57,828 bases of DNA. Origin: CAZART01 sp964487555. Lineage in GTDB: Bacteria > Bacteroidota > Rhodothermia > Rhodothermales > VXPQ01. Where the stretch lies: assembly GCA_964487555.1 (NCBI GenBank), contig CAZART010000018.1, forward strand, positions 1 to 57,828, given 5' to 3'. Positions 8,719 to 18,008 of the stretch are shown here, piece after piece (position 1 is the stretch's first letter; every line of letters starts with the position of its first letter). The translations under genes and the position numbers were made by a program. The notes under the pieces were generated by a model. The model searched no databases. It saw only the letters and a list, made by a program, of their open reading frames with translations, and was not told the origin of the DNA.

Positions 8719-8838
8719 GGCCTCCGTTCTTCACTCGTTGCGCTCGCAACCATCCAAACGATCACAAACCGCCGGATGATTCCGCATTCAGTAGAAGATT
8801 AGAGGACCGGAACGATCACTCGGTGCAGAACGGCAGAA

Positions 8839-9660
8839 CTAGCGGAGAATGAGTCGGATGGCGAAGAGGCCCAGGCCTCCCTGCATCACACCGAAAGCCA
8901 CCCCCGACCGGACGTCGTACGCGTGGATGTCATCTCGTAGTGCCGGATCGGCCGTGTCTTCGTACCTCGAATAAAGATCGTCCGCCTTGAATTTATAGTG
9001 CACGGCTACCATTCCGGCCGCGAGAGCCGTACCCAACGCGGCATAGTCAATCCAGGCGCGGCGTTGTTTCGGCGGCTTCCAGTTGACCTGTGCTGCCGTC
9101 GGATCCAGCTCGTCGGACGGCTTCAGCATAATGACATGACGGTTCCAAATGTCAAGTCCAGGGTCCAGGCGTTCCAGAACATATCCGGCATGCTCAATCA
9201 CAAGGATATTGTCGAGAGGGGCATTCGTGGTGTGTAGAAGCGGTGTAGATCCCAGATAGTCCCACTCTTTGCCCTGCTCCACATGAACCTTTGCGCCGAA
9301 CGGGATGGATTCGATCCGGTAGTGATATGGAAAATTCAGGTGGATCTCGATCGAATCACCGACCGCAGCATCGAGACGCTTCTCGACCGGCTGAATCGAC
9401 CACGACTTGGCATCTCGGATGGTGAGCCGAAGTCGTTCGGTCTCAGGTGGAATGGAGACGAATCCTGACGGCACGCGGCCTATCAGCACCGAATCGGCGA
9501 AAAGAAGGGCGTCTGCAGAATTTGTAGAGACGCGGACGTGAACGGTTTCTTCCGAAGCCGGTGTTTCCGTGGGCGCCAAGGCGGACTCCGTCCGATCCTG
9601 AGCGGCAGCCGACCCTATGGCGATTACGAGAAAACCGACAACGAGCGCACGTTTATTCAT
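8839..9660 (-). CDS. PEGA-domain secreted protein
   Basis: The start at 9660 is chosen because it gives a signal peptide (MNKRALVVGFLVIAIGSAAA) and overlaps the stop of the BamB-like gene by 8 bp, suggesting translational coupling. Residues ~30-110 hold a beta-rich region including VSTNSADALLFADSVLIGRV, and ~115-170 hold PEGA-like sequence (IESIPFGAKVHV, WDYLGSTPLL). The end has two hydrophobic stretches (ALGTALAAGMVAV, GVMQGGLGLFAIRLILR). PEGA domains are extracytoplasmic beta-sandwiches, often in surface-layer or envelope proteins. It is the last gene of an operon with the propeller lipoprotein and the protease-barrel protein. Confidence 0.75.
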   Translation of the reverse strand: MNKRALVVGFLVIAIGSAAAQDRTESALAPTETPASEETVHVRVSTNSADALLFADSVLIGRVPSGFVSIPPETERLRLTIRDAKSWSIQPVEKRLDAAVGDSIEIHLNFPYHYRIESIPFGAKVHVEQGKEWDYLGSTPLLHTTNAPLDNILVIEHAGYVLERLDPGLDIWNRHVIMLKPSDELDPTAAQVNWKPPKQRRAWIDYAALGTALAAGMVAVHYKFKADDLYSRYEDTADPALRDDIHAYDVRSGVAFGVMQGGLGLFAIRLILR

Positions 9661-10822
9661 CGCCAAGCGCATAGCTATCCGCTGTCGTCTCGAACAAATA
9701 CACCGTTTTCGGCTCGGCGAGAACGACCAATTTTTTGCCCTTCGCCGCAAATCCGGATTTCATCCGGCCGTCAAGCTCCACCTCCCAGAGCTTTTCGCCC
9801 GTGGCACGTTTGAGGCCGATGAGCCCGCTTTGCATCGTTCCGACGTAAACGACGTCGGCTGTTAGAAGGGGCGCCGCCGTGATCGCCGCCTCAACGTCGC
9901 TCGACCATACGAGCTCTCCGGTTCTTGCATCCAATGCACGCACGAACCCGTCGGATGCGCCAAACACGACCTCGCCATCGCCTACTGCCGGCGAGGCGAA
10001 GTACCGGTCGTCTGACGCCTCTGCATACGTCCACAGCTCCCTCCCATCATCGACGTGCAGCTTCACGAGGCGTCCACGCGTCGTGGATAGGTACACGGAC
10101 TTGCCGTCGGAAGCGGACGTTGCGAGCACGGGGGCGTCCAAAGCGGCCGACCACGTCAGCGAGCCGTCCGCCGGATTCAATGCGGCAACGCGGCCACGGT
10201 CATCGGCGACAATCACGAGACCGCCCGCCAGTATAGGCGACGCCTTCACGCCGACGCCTTCGCCGAGATCAACCTCCCATTCTATCGTTCCGTCCTTCTT
10301 GTTGTATGCGCGAACGCTACCCTTGTCATCGGCCGCGATCACCAGGTCCGCATCGATGAGCAGACCGGCGCTAATGGAAGCGCCTTTTACCTTCCACGCC
10401 GACGAGCCGCGCAGCAAGTTGTAGCCGACGAGGGCGCGACGGCCCCATCCAACCGGTACAAACAGCATCCCGTCGTCGTAAACGGGCGTTCCTTCGATCG
10501 ACTCGCCGAAAGAAGACTGTCCGACTCGGCGACCCGTCTCGAGGTCGATCGCGTGAACCTCACCCTTCCGGGTGGCCACGAATAGGATTTCATTGACGAT
10601 GAGTGGTGAGACGGACCCAAAGCCCGCCCCGGCGTCGAATTTCCAGCGCTCTTCGAGCGGTGGACGCAGCACCGATGACACCGCATTTGCACGAAGTGGC
10701 GATTCGCCTTCCGTCGTCCAGCCCTCCGCCCCCCGGATTTGGGAGGACCGCACATGGAGCGCATTGCATCCCACAAGAAGGAGGCACGTCACTGCTAATG
10801 TGGTGTAAGCGTGTTTATTCAC
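9653..10822 (-). CDS. BamB-like PQQ-repeat beta-propeller lipoprotein
   Basis: The 389-residue protein opens with a lipoprotein signal (MNKHAYTTLAVTCLLLVGC; Cys19 would be lipidated). The rest is PQQ-type propeller blades, recognisable by repeated W-x-F/V-x-L/A and AIDLETGRRV, AYNKKDGTIEWEV, ALNPADGSLTW and ALDARTGELVW units. This matches the BamB family, the lipoprotein that supports outer-membrane barrel assembly. It lies 27 bp downstream of a large barrel protein and overlaps the PEGA gene. Whether it is the general BamB or a partner dedicated to that barrel is not decidable here. Confidence 0.82.
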   Translation of the reverse strand: MNKHAYTTLAVTCLLLVGCNALHVRSSQIRGAEGWTTEGESPLRANAVSSVLRPPLEERWKFDAGAGFGSVSPLIVNEILFVATRKGEVHAIDLETGRRVGQSSFGESIEGTPVYDDGMLFVPVGWGRRALVGYNLLRGSSAWKVKGASISAGLLIDADLVIAADDKGSVRAYNKKDGTIEWEVDLGEGVGVKASPILAGGLVIVADDRGRVAALNPADGSLTWSAALDAPVLATSASDGKSVYLSTTRGRLVKLHVDDGRELWTYAEASDDRYFASPAVGDGEVVFGASDGFVRALDARTGELVWSSDVEAAITAAPLLTADVVYVGTMQSGLIGLKRATGEKLWEVELDGRMKSGFAAKGKKLVVLAEPKTVYLFETTADSYALGDE

Positions 10823-10849
10823 GGTTCACGTTAACCAACGATCGCGAGC

Positions 10850-13828
10850 CTAAAAGTCCCATCCGAAGAAGAACTGCTTGAAGAACTTGTCTTGTTCTCT
10901 GAAGCCGTCGCGATAGCGATAACCGACGTCGTAGCGCAGCACGAACCCACCGAATAAGTTGAGGCGAAGGCCGGCGCCGACGGCACCCAGCGTCTCCCCG
11001 ATGTTCAACTGATCGCGCCGGCTTGGCGTCAAATTCGACTCTCGGTAGTCGTCATTCCACGCGTGAGCAGCGTCGAAAAACAGCGAGCCTCGGAGATTGG
11101 CGATGCCGAAGGGCGCGAGAATAGGAACGTACAGCGCTGGATTCGTCACGAGAGGAAACCGAAGTTCATGCGAGGTGAACCACATCTTCTGCCCGCGCAC
11201 ACTGAAGAGAGGGAATCCGCGAAGATCCCAACTGCCTCCCATGAAGAAGAGGCGCGCCTCTCGACCCTCGTTCATTCTACCAAGCACGCGCGAGGCAAAC
11301 GTGACGTTTCGGTGCAAGCGGAGGTAGTTACGGATGTCGGCTGTGAGCGTGAAGTAGCTGACATTGGAATAGAGGACGTCCGTCGTATAGGCCGCTTCGA
11401 TGCTCCCACGCCAGCCGTCGACCGGGCCATTCATCCCCCAGAGCGCGTTGTCGTGCACGAGCGACACCGCATTGGACACGAGGAGCGCGTCGCGGTCGAT
11501 GTCCTTCCACGGAATTTCCTTGCTGTCCCAGCTCAGCGACGTGCTGAGTTCAACACGTCTGAACATCGATAGTGGATAGCTGATGGCGCCGAAGCCTCCG
11601 TAAATCGTCTCCCACAAAGTCGGATATTCTCGGGCCGCATCCGGATCCGTGATGTCGTAGCGTAGGCCGCTAAACCGGTAGATCCCATATCCTATGTTCG
11701 TCCGGCGATGCAGCTGTACGCGTGATACGGCGACGTTCAGGCTCTTAAGAAAATCTTCCTGCCCGCGGGAATTATTGTACACCATGACGTACCAGTGGTC
11801 ATTCCCCATCATATCGGAGAAAGCCATAGCGGCCCCGCCTGTCGTTCCCCAGACCGGGTTCTGACTCACCTGCCCCTGGGCGATGTCCAGCGTGTACTTC
11901 TTTTTATAGTTCACGCGCTCGGCTCCTTCGTCAATGCCGATTCGCGCAAAAGCCCAATGATCGCCCGTATCCATGAGATCAACACTGGTCTTCGCACGCG
12001 GATTTTCGAGTAAGGAATCCACCTCCGCGAGATTTCTAATGGTAAACCGAAAGTGCTCAAAGCTCGTGAAAACGAGACGGTTGTCGTCCGTCCAATACGG
12101 ATCGAACGCCGCGGCCGTGAGCTCCGTCAGCCTTCGAACCGATCGGGTCCGCGCTACGTTCGATTTGGCCTCGTTGCGGAGAACGAGCGACGCGGACGCC
12201 ATCTCGGCAACGGCATCGTCGCCTTCCTCCGTGTCCGCCACCCAAATGTTCTGCGCGCCGTAGCGCCCGCTCGAATCCTTTACGGCGCTCGTAAACACGA
12301 CGTGCTCCCCGCCGGGGCTCCAGCGCGGCGAAAAGTCGAGCCGGTCACCAAAGGTCAGGTAGTCTATCCGTGCATCATCCACGTTATAGACAAACAGGTT
12401 GTAGGCGTTCGACTTGCCTGTAGACGTGCGATCGGATGAGAATACGACACGGTTTCCGTCGGGACTCCAGGAAGGATCACGGTCGTCGTACGAATCATTT
12501 GTGAGCTGCTGAAGCCTCCCCGATTCGATGTTGTACGCGTAGAGATCGCTAAAACCGCTCCTGTCGATCGACGAGAACGCGAGGCTTTTTCCATCCGGGC
12601 TCCAATCCGGCGAATAGACGGCGACGAGGTCTTCGAATTTATAGGTGGGTCCCAGCTCCTCGGATTCGAGATCGTAGATGTGAATGACGTCCGACTGTCC
12701 ACTCTTCGTCACAAACGCGAGTTTTCCGTCTTCCGAGACGCTGAGCCTGCTTTCGAACAGGTGAAACGCTTCGAAATCGTCGCTTCGTTCTCCGCGGATC
12801 AACACGTCGGGTTCGGCCGTCGGGCGGAAGAGCGAATCGACCGTGACCTCATAGACGTTACTGTATCCCGTACGATTTCCAACGAAAAACACCTTACGCG
12901 TCCCGTCGGCGAATCGGTAGAATGCCGGCTTGGTACTGAATCCTTCCGTCGCCACACCTTGCGCGATGAATGAGGTGAGCTCCACGTCGTCGAGCTCGGG
13001 ATAATACTTCTTCTTCAGCCACTCGCTCCAGTTCTCGTCAATCGCCGTAAATTCCTCCTTGAACGTGATTTCGAGCACTTTTCGAAAGTCGCGTTCCTTC
13101 CAGAAATTCTCGATCAGTAGCAGCAGCTTCTCTTCCCCGTACGTCTCGGCAAGAAATTCGCACAGCGCTTCGCCTTCCTTGTACATCACGAAGCTGCCGT
13201 TCACACGGTAGATATTCTCGAGGGGCACCAGATAGTTCGAGAAGACGGCATCGCGCATCACCATCTCGTGTGAATGGTCGGGCTCTCCCGACCAATATTC
13301 AGCAAGCCCTTCGGTGAACCACAACGGGAGAAATCGGTCCGGCGGAATGCGGTGGTCGCGAACCACACGCAGGACTTTCGAATACGTGAAGACGTGTACC
13401 ATCTCGTGACGAATCACACGGCGAAACTGATGGATGTTGCCGTTCGCGGGAATCACGACACGTCCCTTCAGAAACTCAAAAAAACCACCGACGCCGTCAG
13501 GTATGAACCCCGGCGTTATGTTTGTCTGCTTGAAATGCAGATTCGACGAGTAGAAAATGAGCGGCGGACGGTGCGTCAGCGAGAAATTGAATTTGTTCTG
13601 CAGCTCTTCGTACGCCTCTTCGGCGAAGTGCGCGCCATGCTCGGCGAGCTCCTGCATCTCCGGGTAATAATAGACGTCGAAGTGCTCCGTCTTCAGAATG
13701 TGCCAGTCAAAATCGTCGTACTGGACTTTGTTACGGCCGAAATGGAAGGTGTACTGGGCAGATGCCGGAAGTGCGACGGCAAAAGCCACTGCGATGAAGA
13801 AAAAATGTCGCAGGGAGAGGCGGGACAT
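10850..13828 (-). CDS. Outer-membrane protein: zinc-protease-like domain + TolB-like propeller + BamA-like barrel
   Basis: ATG at 13828 is chosen because it opens into a signal peptide (MSRLSLRHFFFIAVAFAVAL). About residues 30-260 resemble the peptidase-MA type of gluzincin, with HEMVH at ~141-145 and a downstream PLWFTEGLAEYWSGE that would supply the third zinc ligand. About 310-600 are PD40/WD40-like blades (PDWSPDGKSLAFSS, DPSWSPDGNRVVFSS, SPRWSPGGEHVVFTS). The last ~350 residues resemble the surface-antigen/BamA C-terminal barrel (LRGFPLFSVRGQKMWFTSHELRFPL, VGAGLRLNLFGGFVLRYDVGY) and end in an aromatic residue (FFFGWDF), the usual barrel insertion signal. It is first in a three-gene operon. 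Function is unknown; the intact HExxH suggests surface or periplasmic proteolysis tied to a barrel. Confidence 0.85.
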   Translation of the reverse strand: MSRLSLRHFFFIAVAFAVALPASAQYTFHFGRNKVQYDDFDWHILKTEHFDVYYYPEMQELAEHGAHFAEEAYEELQNKFNFSLTHRPPLIFYSSNLHFKQTNITPGFIPDGVGGFFEFLKGRVVIPANGNIHQFRRVIRHEMVHVFTYSKVLRVVRDHRIPPDRFLPLWFTEGLAEYWSGEPDHSHEMVMRDAVFSNYLVPLENIYRVNGSFVMYKEGEALCEFLAETYGEEKLLLLIENFWKERDFRKVLEITFKEEFTAIDENWSEWLKKKYYPELDDVELTSFIAQGVATEGFSTKPAFYRFADGTRKVFFVGNRTGYSNVYEVTVDSLFRPTAEPDVLIRGERSDDFEAFHLFESRLSVSEDGKLAFVTKSGQSDVIHIYDLESEELGPTYKFEDLVAVYSPDWSPDGKSLAFSSIDRSGFSDLYAYNIESGRLQQLTNDSYDDRDPSWSPDGNRVVFSSDRTSTGKSNAYNLFVYNVDDARIDYLTFGDRLDFSPRWSPGGEHVVFTSAVKDSSGRYGAQNIWVADTEEGDDAVAEMASASLVLRNEAKSNVARTRSVRRLTELTAAAFDPYWTDDNRLVFTSFEHFRFTIRNLAEVDSLLENPRAKTSVDLMDTGDHWAFARIGIDEGAERVNYKKKYTLDIAQGQVSQNPVWGTTGGAAMAFSDMMGNDHWYVMVYNNSRGQEDFLKSLNVAVSRVQLHRRTNIGYGIYRFSGLRYDITDPDAAREYPTLWETIYGGFGAISYPLSMFRRVELSTSLSWDSKEIPWKDIDRDALLVSNAVSLVHDNALWGMNGPVDGWRGSIEAAYTTDVLYSNVSYFTLTADIRNYLRLHRNVTFASRVLGRMNEGREARLFFMGGSWDLRGFPLFSVRGQKMWFTSHELRFPLVTNPALYVPILAPFGIANLRGSLFFDAAHAWNDDYRESNLTPSRRDQLNIGETLGAVGAGLRLNLFGGFVLRYDVGYRYRDGFREQDKFFKQFFFGWDF

Positions 13829-14076
13829 TCGATGCTCTTGATCGGGATCCGAACTGAATCGAGAGAGGCGGGGCAAGCGTTATACCTGGTTTCCTGCTAA
13901 CCGCTTGTTCTCCAGGCACATGCAGAGCTATGTGCACGTAGCGCTACGCGAATTACGGGGATGCCGTTCCCAAGTTACAAGATTATCCGCCGCGCGAAAG
14001 TCATAAGACAGCACCCTGGTTCTTGCAGATCGCGGACGCGAGGGTCGAGAGCGCGTTCGCGACGAACAAGCTACTA

Positions 14077-15885
14077 CTACCCTCCTTCTAAATACGATGC
14101 GATGTCGCACGCGTGCTCATGCATCCATTCTTTGAGAATGGCGTGGACCTCATGAGCATCACTCGCGCGCAGGGCGCGCTCGGCGAGCTGCGGCGTCTCG
14201 TCCATCCGTATCGCACGTATTACGCGCTTTAGCTCAGGCAGATAGATCGGTGAGGCGCTGAGCTCGTCAACGCCCAGACCTAGCAGGAGCGGCGTCGCCT
14301 GCGGACGAGCGGCGAGTTCGCCGCACACGCTTACGGTTATTCCTTCCGCGTGGGCAGCGTCGACGGTGTTCTTAATCAGCTGAAGAATAGCGGGATCGAG
14401 CTCCTGGTATTTTGAGGCCACCAGATCGTTGCCTCGATCAACAGCGAGCGTGTACTGCGTGAGATCATTGGTGCCGATCGAGAAGAAGTCGACTTCGGCG
14501 GCAAACCGACGGGCTTTCAGCGCCACGGCCGGAACCTCAACCATGATGCCGATGGGGATATTTTCATTGAACGCCTCGCCGGCAGCGCGAAGGTCCTCCG
14601 CTACCTTCTCAACCACCCCCCGAAACTCGAGCACCTCACCCAGTTCGGTGACCATCGGAACAAGAATACGAAGGCGTCCGTGGGCACTGGCGCGTAAAAT
14701 GGCTCGGAGTTGCGGATACAGAAGCTCGGGTTTATCGAGGAGGATGCGGATGCCGCGCCAACCAAGAAACGGGTTGTGTTCGCGGTGGCCCAGCGGCAGC
14801 ATCTTGTCGCCGCCGAAATCGAGCACGCGGAACGTCACATCGTCTGGCGCAACGGCCTCGACGATGAGTTTGTACGTCGCGTACTGCTCGTCTTCGGAGA
14901 GATTCACACGGCGCTGCATCAAGAAGAGAATCTCCGTACGGAATAACCCCACGCCCTTCGCTCCGTATTCCTCGAGGAGTTTCAGCTCCTCCTGAAACTC
15001 GAGGTTCGCCATCAGCCTTACCTGATGACCGTCGATGGTCTCGGACGGAAGCGGGACGAGCTGTTTTTGCTCGTGCTGAAGACGTCGATAGCGTTCCTGG
15101 CGCTCGCGGTAGAACGCAAGCGTTTCCTCCGTGGGGTTGACGATCACTCGTCCATCGAGTCCGTCGAGGATAAGGAGGTCGCCCGACTGAACGCCGCTTG
15201 TCACGCCGTGCGTGCTGACGACGGCAGGAAGACTAAGCGCACGGGCCATGATGGAGACGTGCGATGTGGCGCCACCGTAATCCATGGCCGTGCCGAGAAT
15301 GCCGCGGCGACTGAACAGGACGATGTCGGCAGCTGAGAGGCTCTCAGCGACAACGATGGATTTCGAGTCTACGGACGACAAAATCTTGCCGCGCCTCAGG
15401 TGCCGGACGATGCGATCCTGCAGATCGAGCATGTCGTTGGCGCGTTCACGCAGGTACTCACTGTCGCTGGCCTTCAGCAGCTGACGATGCTTGTTGATGA
15501 CCGTAGAAACGGCGTAGTCCGCACTCATATGGTCATGCCGAATGCGCTCACGCACGGCATCATACAGTTCCGAGTCGCGAAGCATCAATGACTGCGCCTC
15601 AAAGATGCTCGCGCTGCCCTCGCCGAGCTTCTCGCGCGCAACGGAAGTAATCTTGTTGAGGTCGCGTTCGGACTTCATCACGGCCCGCTCGAACCGCTTC
15701 AGCTCTTCGTCAAGCTCTTCCTGCGAAATGTGGCGTTCCTCCACCTCAAAAGCGCCCCGCGCGTAGAGGTACGCCGGCCCGATCGCAATGCCGGGGGCTA
15801 CACCAATCCCTTCTACGACGTGCTCCCTCTGTTCGGGCGTCGCGAGATCCGCGGAAGATTCTACATTCTGTTCGTCGGTCAACAT
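14077..15885 (-). CDS. ptsI: Phosphoenolpyruvate-protein phosphotransferase (PTS enzyme I)
   Basis: The 602-residue protein has normal EI length. The HPr-binding N-domain includes the phosphorylated histidine in GGATSHVSIMARAL (His209). The PEP-binding barrel shows GVGLFRTEILFLMQ, FRVLDFGGDKMLP, NPFLGWRGIRI, GIMVEVPAV, DFFSIGTNDLTQYTLAVDR and VCGELAARP. EI moves phosphate from PEP to HPr in the cytosol. It lies 9 bp downstream of ptsH. No EII sugar permease is in the window, so a sugar-transport role cannot be claimed; in related bacteria EI/HPr can serve signalling. Confidence 0.96.
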   Translation of the reverse strand: MLTDEQNVESSADLATPEQREHVVEGIGVAPGIAIGPAYLYARGAFEVEERHISQEELDEELKRFERAVMKSERDLNKITSVAREKLGEGSASIFEAQSLMLRDSELYDAVRERIRHDHMSADYAVSTVINKHRQLLKASDSEYLRERANDMLDLQDRIVRHLRRGKILSSVDSKSIVVAESLSAADIVLFSRRGILGTAMDYGGATSHVSIMARALSLPAVVSTHGVTSGVQSGDLLILDGLDGRVIVNPTEETLAFYRERQERYRRLQHEQKQLVPLPSETIDGHQVRLMANLEFQEELKLLEEYGAKGVGLFRTEILFLMQRRVNLSEDEQYATYKLIVEAVAPDDVTFRVLDFGGDKMLPLGHREHNPFLGWRGIRILLDKPELLYPQLRAILRASAHGRLRILVPMVTELGEVLEFRGVVEKVAEDLRAAGEAFNENIPIGIMVEVPAVALKARRFAAEVDFFSIGTNDLTQYTLAVDRGNDLVASKYQELDPAILQLIKNTVDAAHAEGITVSVCGELAARPQATPLLLGLGVDELSASPIYLPELKRVIRAIRMDETPQLAERALRASDAHEVHAILKEWMHEHACDIASYLEGG

Positions 15886-15894
15886 CAGATTTGA

Positions 15895-16164
15895 CTACTT
15901 GACTTCGCCGAAGCCGCTTTCAAATAACTGGGTGATCGCTTCGGCCGCGGCCTCCTCATCATCACCCTCGAACGTGAGGATAAGGGTGGCACCCTGTTCG
16001 GCCGCGAGCGTCATCACGCCGATGATGCTTTTGCCGTTTATTTCGTAACTGTCCTTCTGGATGTAAAACTCCGCGTTGAACTTGGAGGCGGTCCGGACAA
16101 TCATGGAGGCCGGGCGAGTGTGCAGGCCCGCACGGTTGGTAACAGTTACCTCACGGACAAGCAT
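15895..16164 (-). CDS. ptsH: HPr phosphocarrier protein
   Basis: This 89-residue HPr-fold protein has the catalytic His15 in AGLHTRPA. Ser46 in NGKSIIGVM is the position that HPr kinase modifies in organisms that have it. Phosphate passes from EI to His15 and on to acceptors. It is directly upstream of ptsI in the same operon. HPr kinase and EIIA partners are not seen here. Confidence 0.96.
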   Translation of the reverse strand: MLVREVTVTNRAGLHTRPASMIVRTASKFNAEFYIQKDSYEINGKSIIGVMTLAAEQGATLILTFEGDDEEAAAEAITQLFESGFGEVK

Positions 16165-16202
16165 GTCTTAAGCGGCAATCAAGGATCTATCGGGAATTTC
16201 GG

Positions 16203-17210
16203 TCAATGGAGGCGCTCCTGCATCCGTGCAAGGAGTACGTCGAGCATCGCGACGTCCGGTGACGCACCAAGCCGCTCAGTACATTCGGCCGCGCGGCGGC
16301 TGTAGTGTCGTACTTCCGCCCGCGCTTCGTCTAGCACGCCTGAGCGCTCCATTCGTTCGCGCGCCTCGGTGACTTCCGCCGGCGGAAGGCCGCCTTGGCG
16401 TACGATCCGCAAGAACCACTCGCGATCGCTTCCCCGCGTACGCTCGATGGCGCGGAGCAAAAGATAGGTTTTTTTGCCTTCGATCAAATCCCCACCAATC
16501 ATCTTTCCCCATCGTTCGTCGGCCGCCGTCAAATCGAGAAGATCGTCCTTAATCTGATAGGCCCGTCCGGCGTTGCGGCCGATCTCTCCGAGGGACGACA
16601 GCGCATCCTCGGAGGCGCCGCCGATCATGCCGCCCAGTTCGAGACACGCCCGCAGCAGGGCGCCGGTCTTTCGATCTACCATCTGCAAGTACTCCTCGAC
16701 GGTAACTTCGTCGCGCGTTTCGAACTCCTTATCCAGCGTCTGCCCTTCACACAGCTGCGCCGTCATGGACTGAAATCGCGCAATCAAGAGAGCGGTTGGG
16801 CTCCTTCCGCGCGCCCGCGCCAGCAGATCGTAGGAGAGGCCAATGAGAAAATCGCCGCACAATATGGCCGTGCTTTCATCCCACTTTGCGTGAACGGAGG
16901 GTCGGCCTCGCCGTTCGTCCGCGTGATCCATAATATCGTCGTGCACGAGCGTAAAATTATGGAAGACCTCCACGGCGAGTGCGGCGGCGATCGCATCGTC
17001 GTCGTCCACGTTAAAAATGCGGCTCGCCGCGAGGAGAAGTATCGGCCGCAGCCGCTTTCCTCCACCGCGCAGCACATAGCGGACAGGCTCGTAAAGTCCA
17101 GCGGGCTCCCGACTGGAGATAAGCGAGGAGAGCCGCGCATCTATCGTTTCACGAAGCGCGTGCACCGCAGTCAGCGCGCGGGCATCACTGGACGCGACGG
17201 ACATGGACAC
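16203..17210 (-). CDS. Polyprenyl (trans-isoprenyl) diphosphate synthase
   Basis: The 335-residue protein carries both aspartate-rich motifs of chain-elongating prenyl synthases: the first in FTLVHDDIMDHADERRGRP and the second in YQIKDDLLDLTAADERWGK, plus GGGKRLRPILLLAA near the N-terminus and CGDFLIGLSYDLLARA. It condenses isopentenyl diphosphate onto allylic primers to make quinone or undecaprenyl-type precursors; product length is not predictable by eye. It is 9 bp downstream of adk and 38 bp upstream of ptsH, so one operon is likely. The start is within a few codons (M1 or M3). Confidence 0.93.
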   Translation of the reverse strand: MSMSVASSDARALTAVHALRETIDARLSSLISSREPAGLYEPVRYVLRGGGKRLRPILLLAASRIFNVDDDDAIAAALAVEVFHNFTLVHDDIMDHADERRGRPSVHAKWDESTAILCGDFLIGLSYDLLARARGRSPTALLIARFQSMTAQLCEGQTLDKEFETRDEVTVEEYLQMVDRKTGALLRACLELGGMIGGASEDALSSLGEIGRNAGRAYQIKDDLLDLTAADERWGKMIGGDLIEGKKTYLLLRAIERTRGSDREWFLRIVRQGGLPPAEVTEARERMERSGVLDEARAEVRHYSRRAAECTERLGASPDVAMLDVLLARMQERLH

Positions 17211-17219
17211 TGTGGGATA

Positions 17220-17873
17220 TTACGAGGACTTTCTTTCGAAGAGTACGGCGGCTAGCGTGTCCTCGATACGGGCATAGACTTCTTCGATTTCACCGACGCC
17301 GTCCACTTCCATGTAGAGCCCCTTCCGGCGATAATACGCTTCGACCGGCTGGGTCTCCTCCCGGAAAACGTCGAGGCGCTTCCGGATATATTCCGGCCTG
17401 TCATCTTTTCGCTGAATAATCAGGTCGGGGTCCATGGCAGGGGGCGGCGGCTTGAAATCCAGATGGAAATTCTCGCCGGTCTCTTTGTGCACGCGGCGCT
17501 TCGAAAGACGATCGACGATGACGTCGGTAGGGACTTCGAGGCCTATGACCGCGTCGAGCCCGGCCGAGTGCTCCTCCAGATATGACGTAAGCCATTCCGC
17601 CTGAACGATGGTGCGAGGATAGCCGTCGAGCACGAACTTGTCGTAATTCTGCTCGGCGATGGCCGTCTCGGCGAGGACGCGGACGAGCCTATCGGGGACG
17701 AGGCGGCCTTCCCGAACGTACGACTCGGCTTCCATTCCGAGCGGGGTCTCGGCCTCGATGGCTGTGCGAATGATCGCGCCGGTGGATGTGTGGGTCAGGC
17801 CGCGGCGTCTCGCTAGTAGAGCCGCCTGCGTCCCCTTGCCAATCCCGGGTGAACCGAGGAATACAAGGCGCAT
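17220..17873 (-). CDS. adk: Adenylate kinase
   Basis: This 217-residue protein opens with the P-loop in FLGSPGIGKGTQAALLARR, has the AMP-binding HTSTGAIIRTAI segment, FVLDGYPRTIVQAEWL, a lid region RRVHKETGENFHLDF, and the R-rich KDDRPEYIRKRLDVF. It converts ATP + AMP to 2 ADP in the cytosol. Length is normal for the long-lid form; the lid has no four-cysteine zinc site. It lies at the head of the polyprenyl-synthase/ptsH/ptsI run. Confidence 0.95.
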   Translation of the reverse strand: MRLVFLGSPGIGKGTQAALLARRRGLTHTSTGAIIRTAIEAETPLGMEAESYVREGRLVPDRLVRVLAETAIAEQNYDKFVLDGYPRTIVQAEWLTSYLEEHSAGLDAVIGLEVPTDVIVDRLSKRRVHKETGENFHLDFKPPPPAMDPDLIIQRKDDRPEYIRKRLDVFREETQPVEAYYRRKGLYMEVDGVGEIEEVYARIEDTLAAVLFERKSS

Positions 17874-18008
17874 GATGCTTTAGGTAATACCGACGAAAGT
17901 CTGGAGCGAAGTCGGACAATGCCCGAACTGGTAGAGAGGCGAAAATAGGCACAGGACGTGCGCTACACAAAAGTCGAGGGGGTGGTTCCTCCGTACTCGA
18001 GGAGATCG

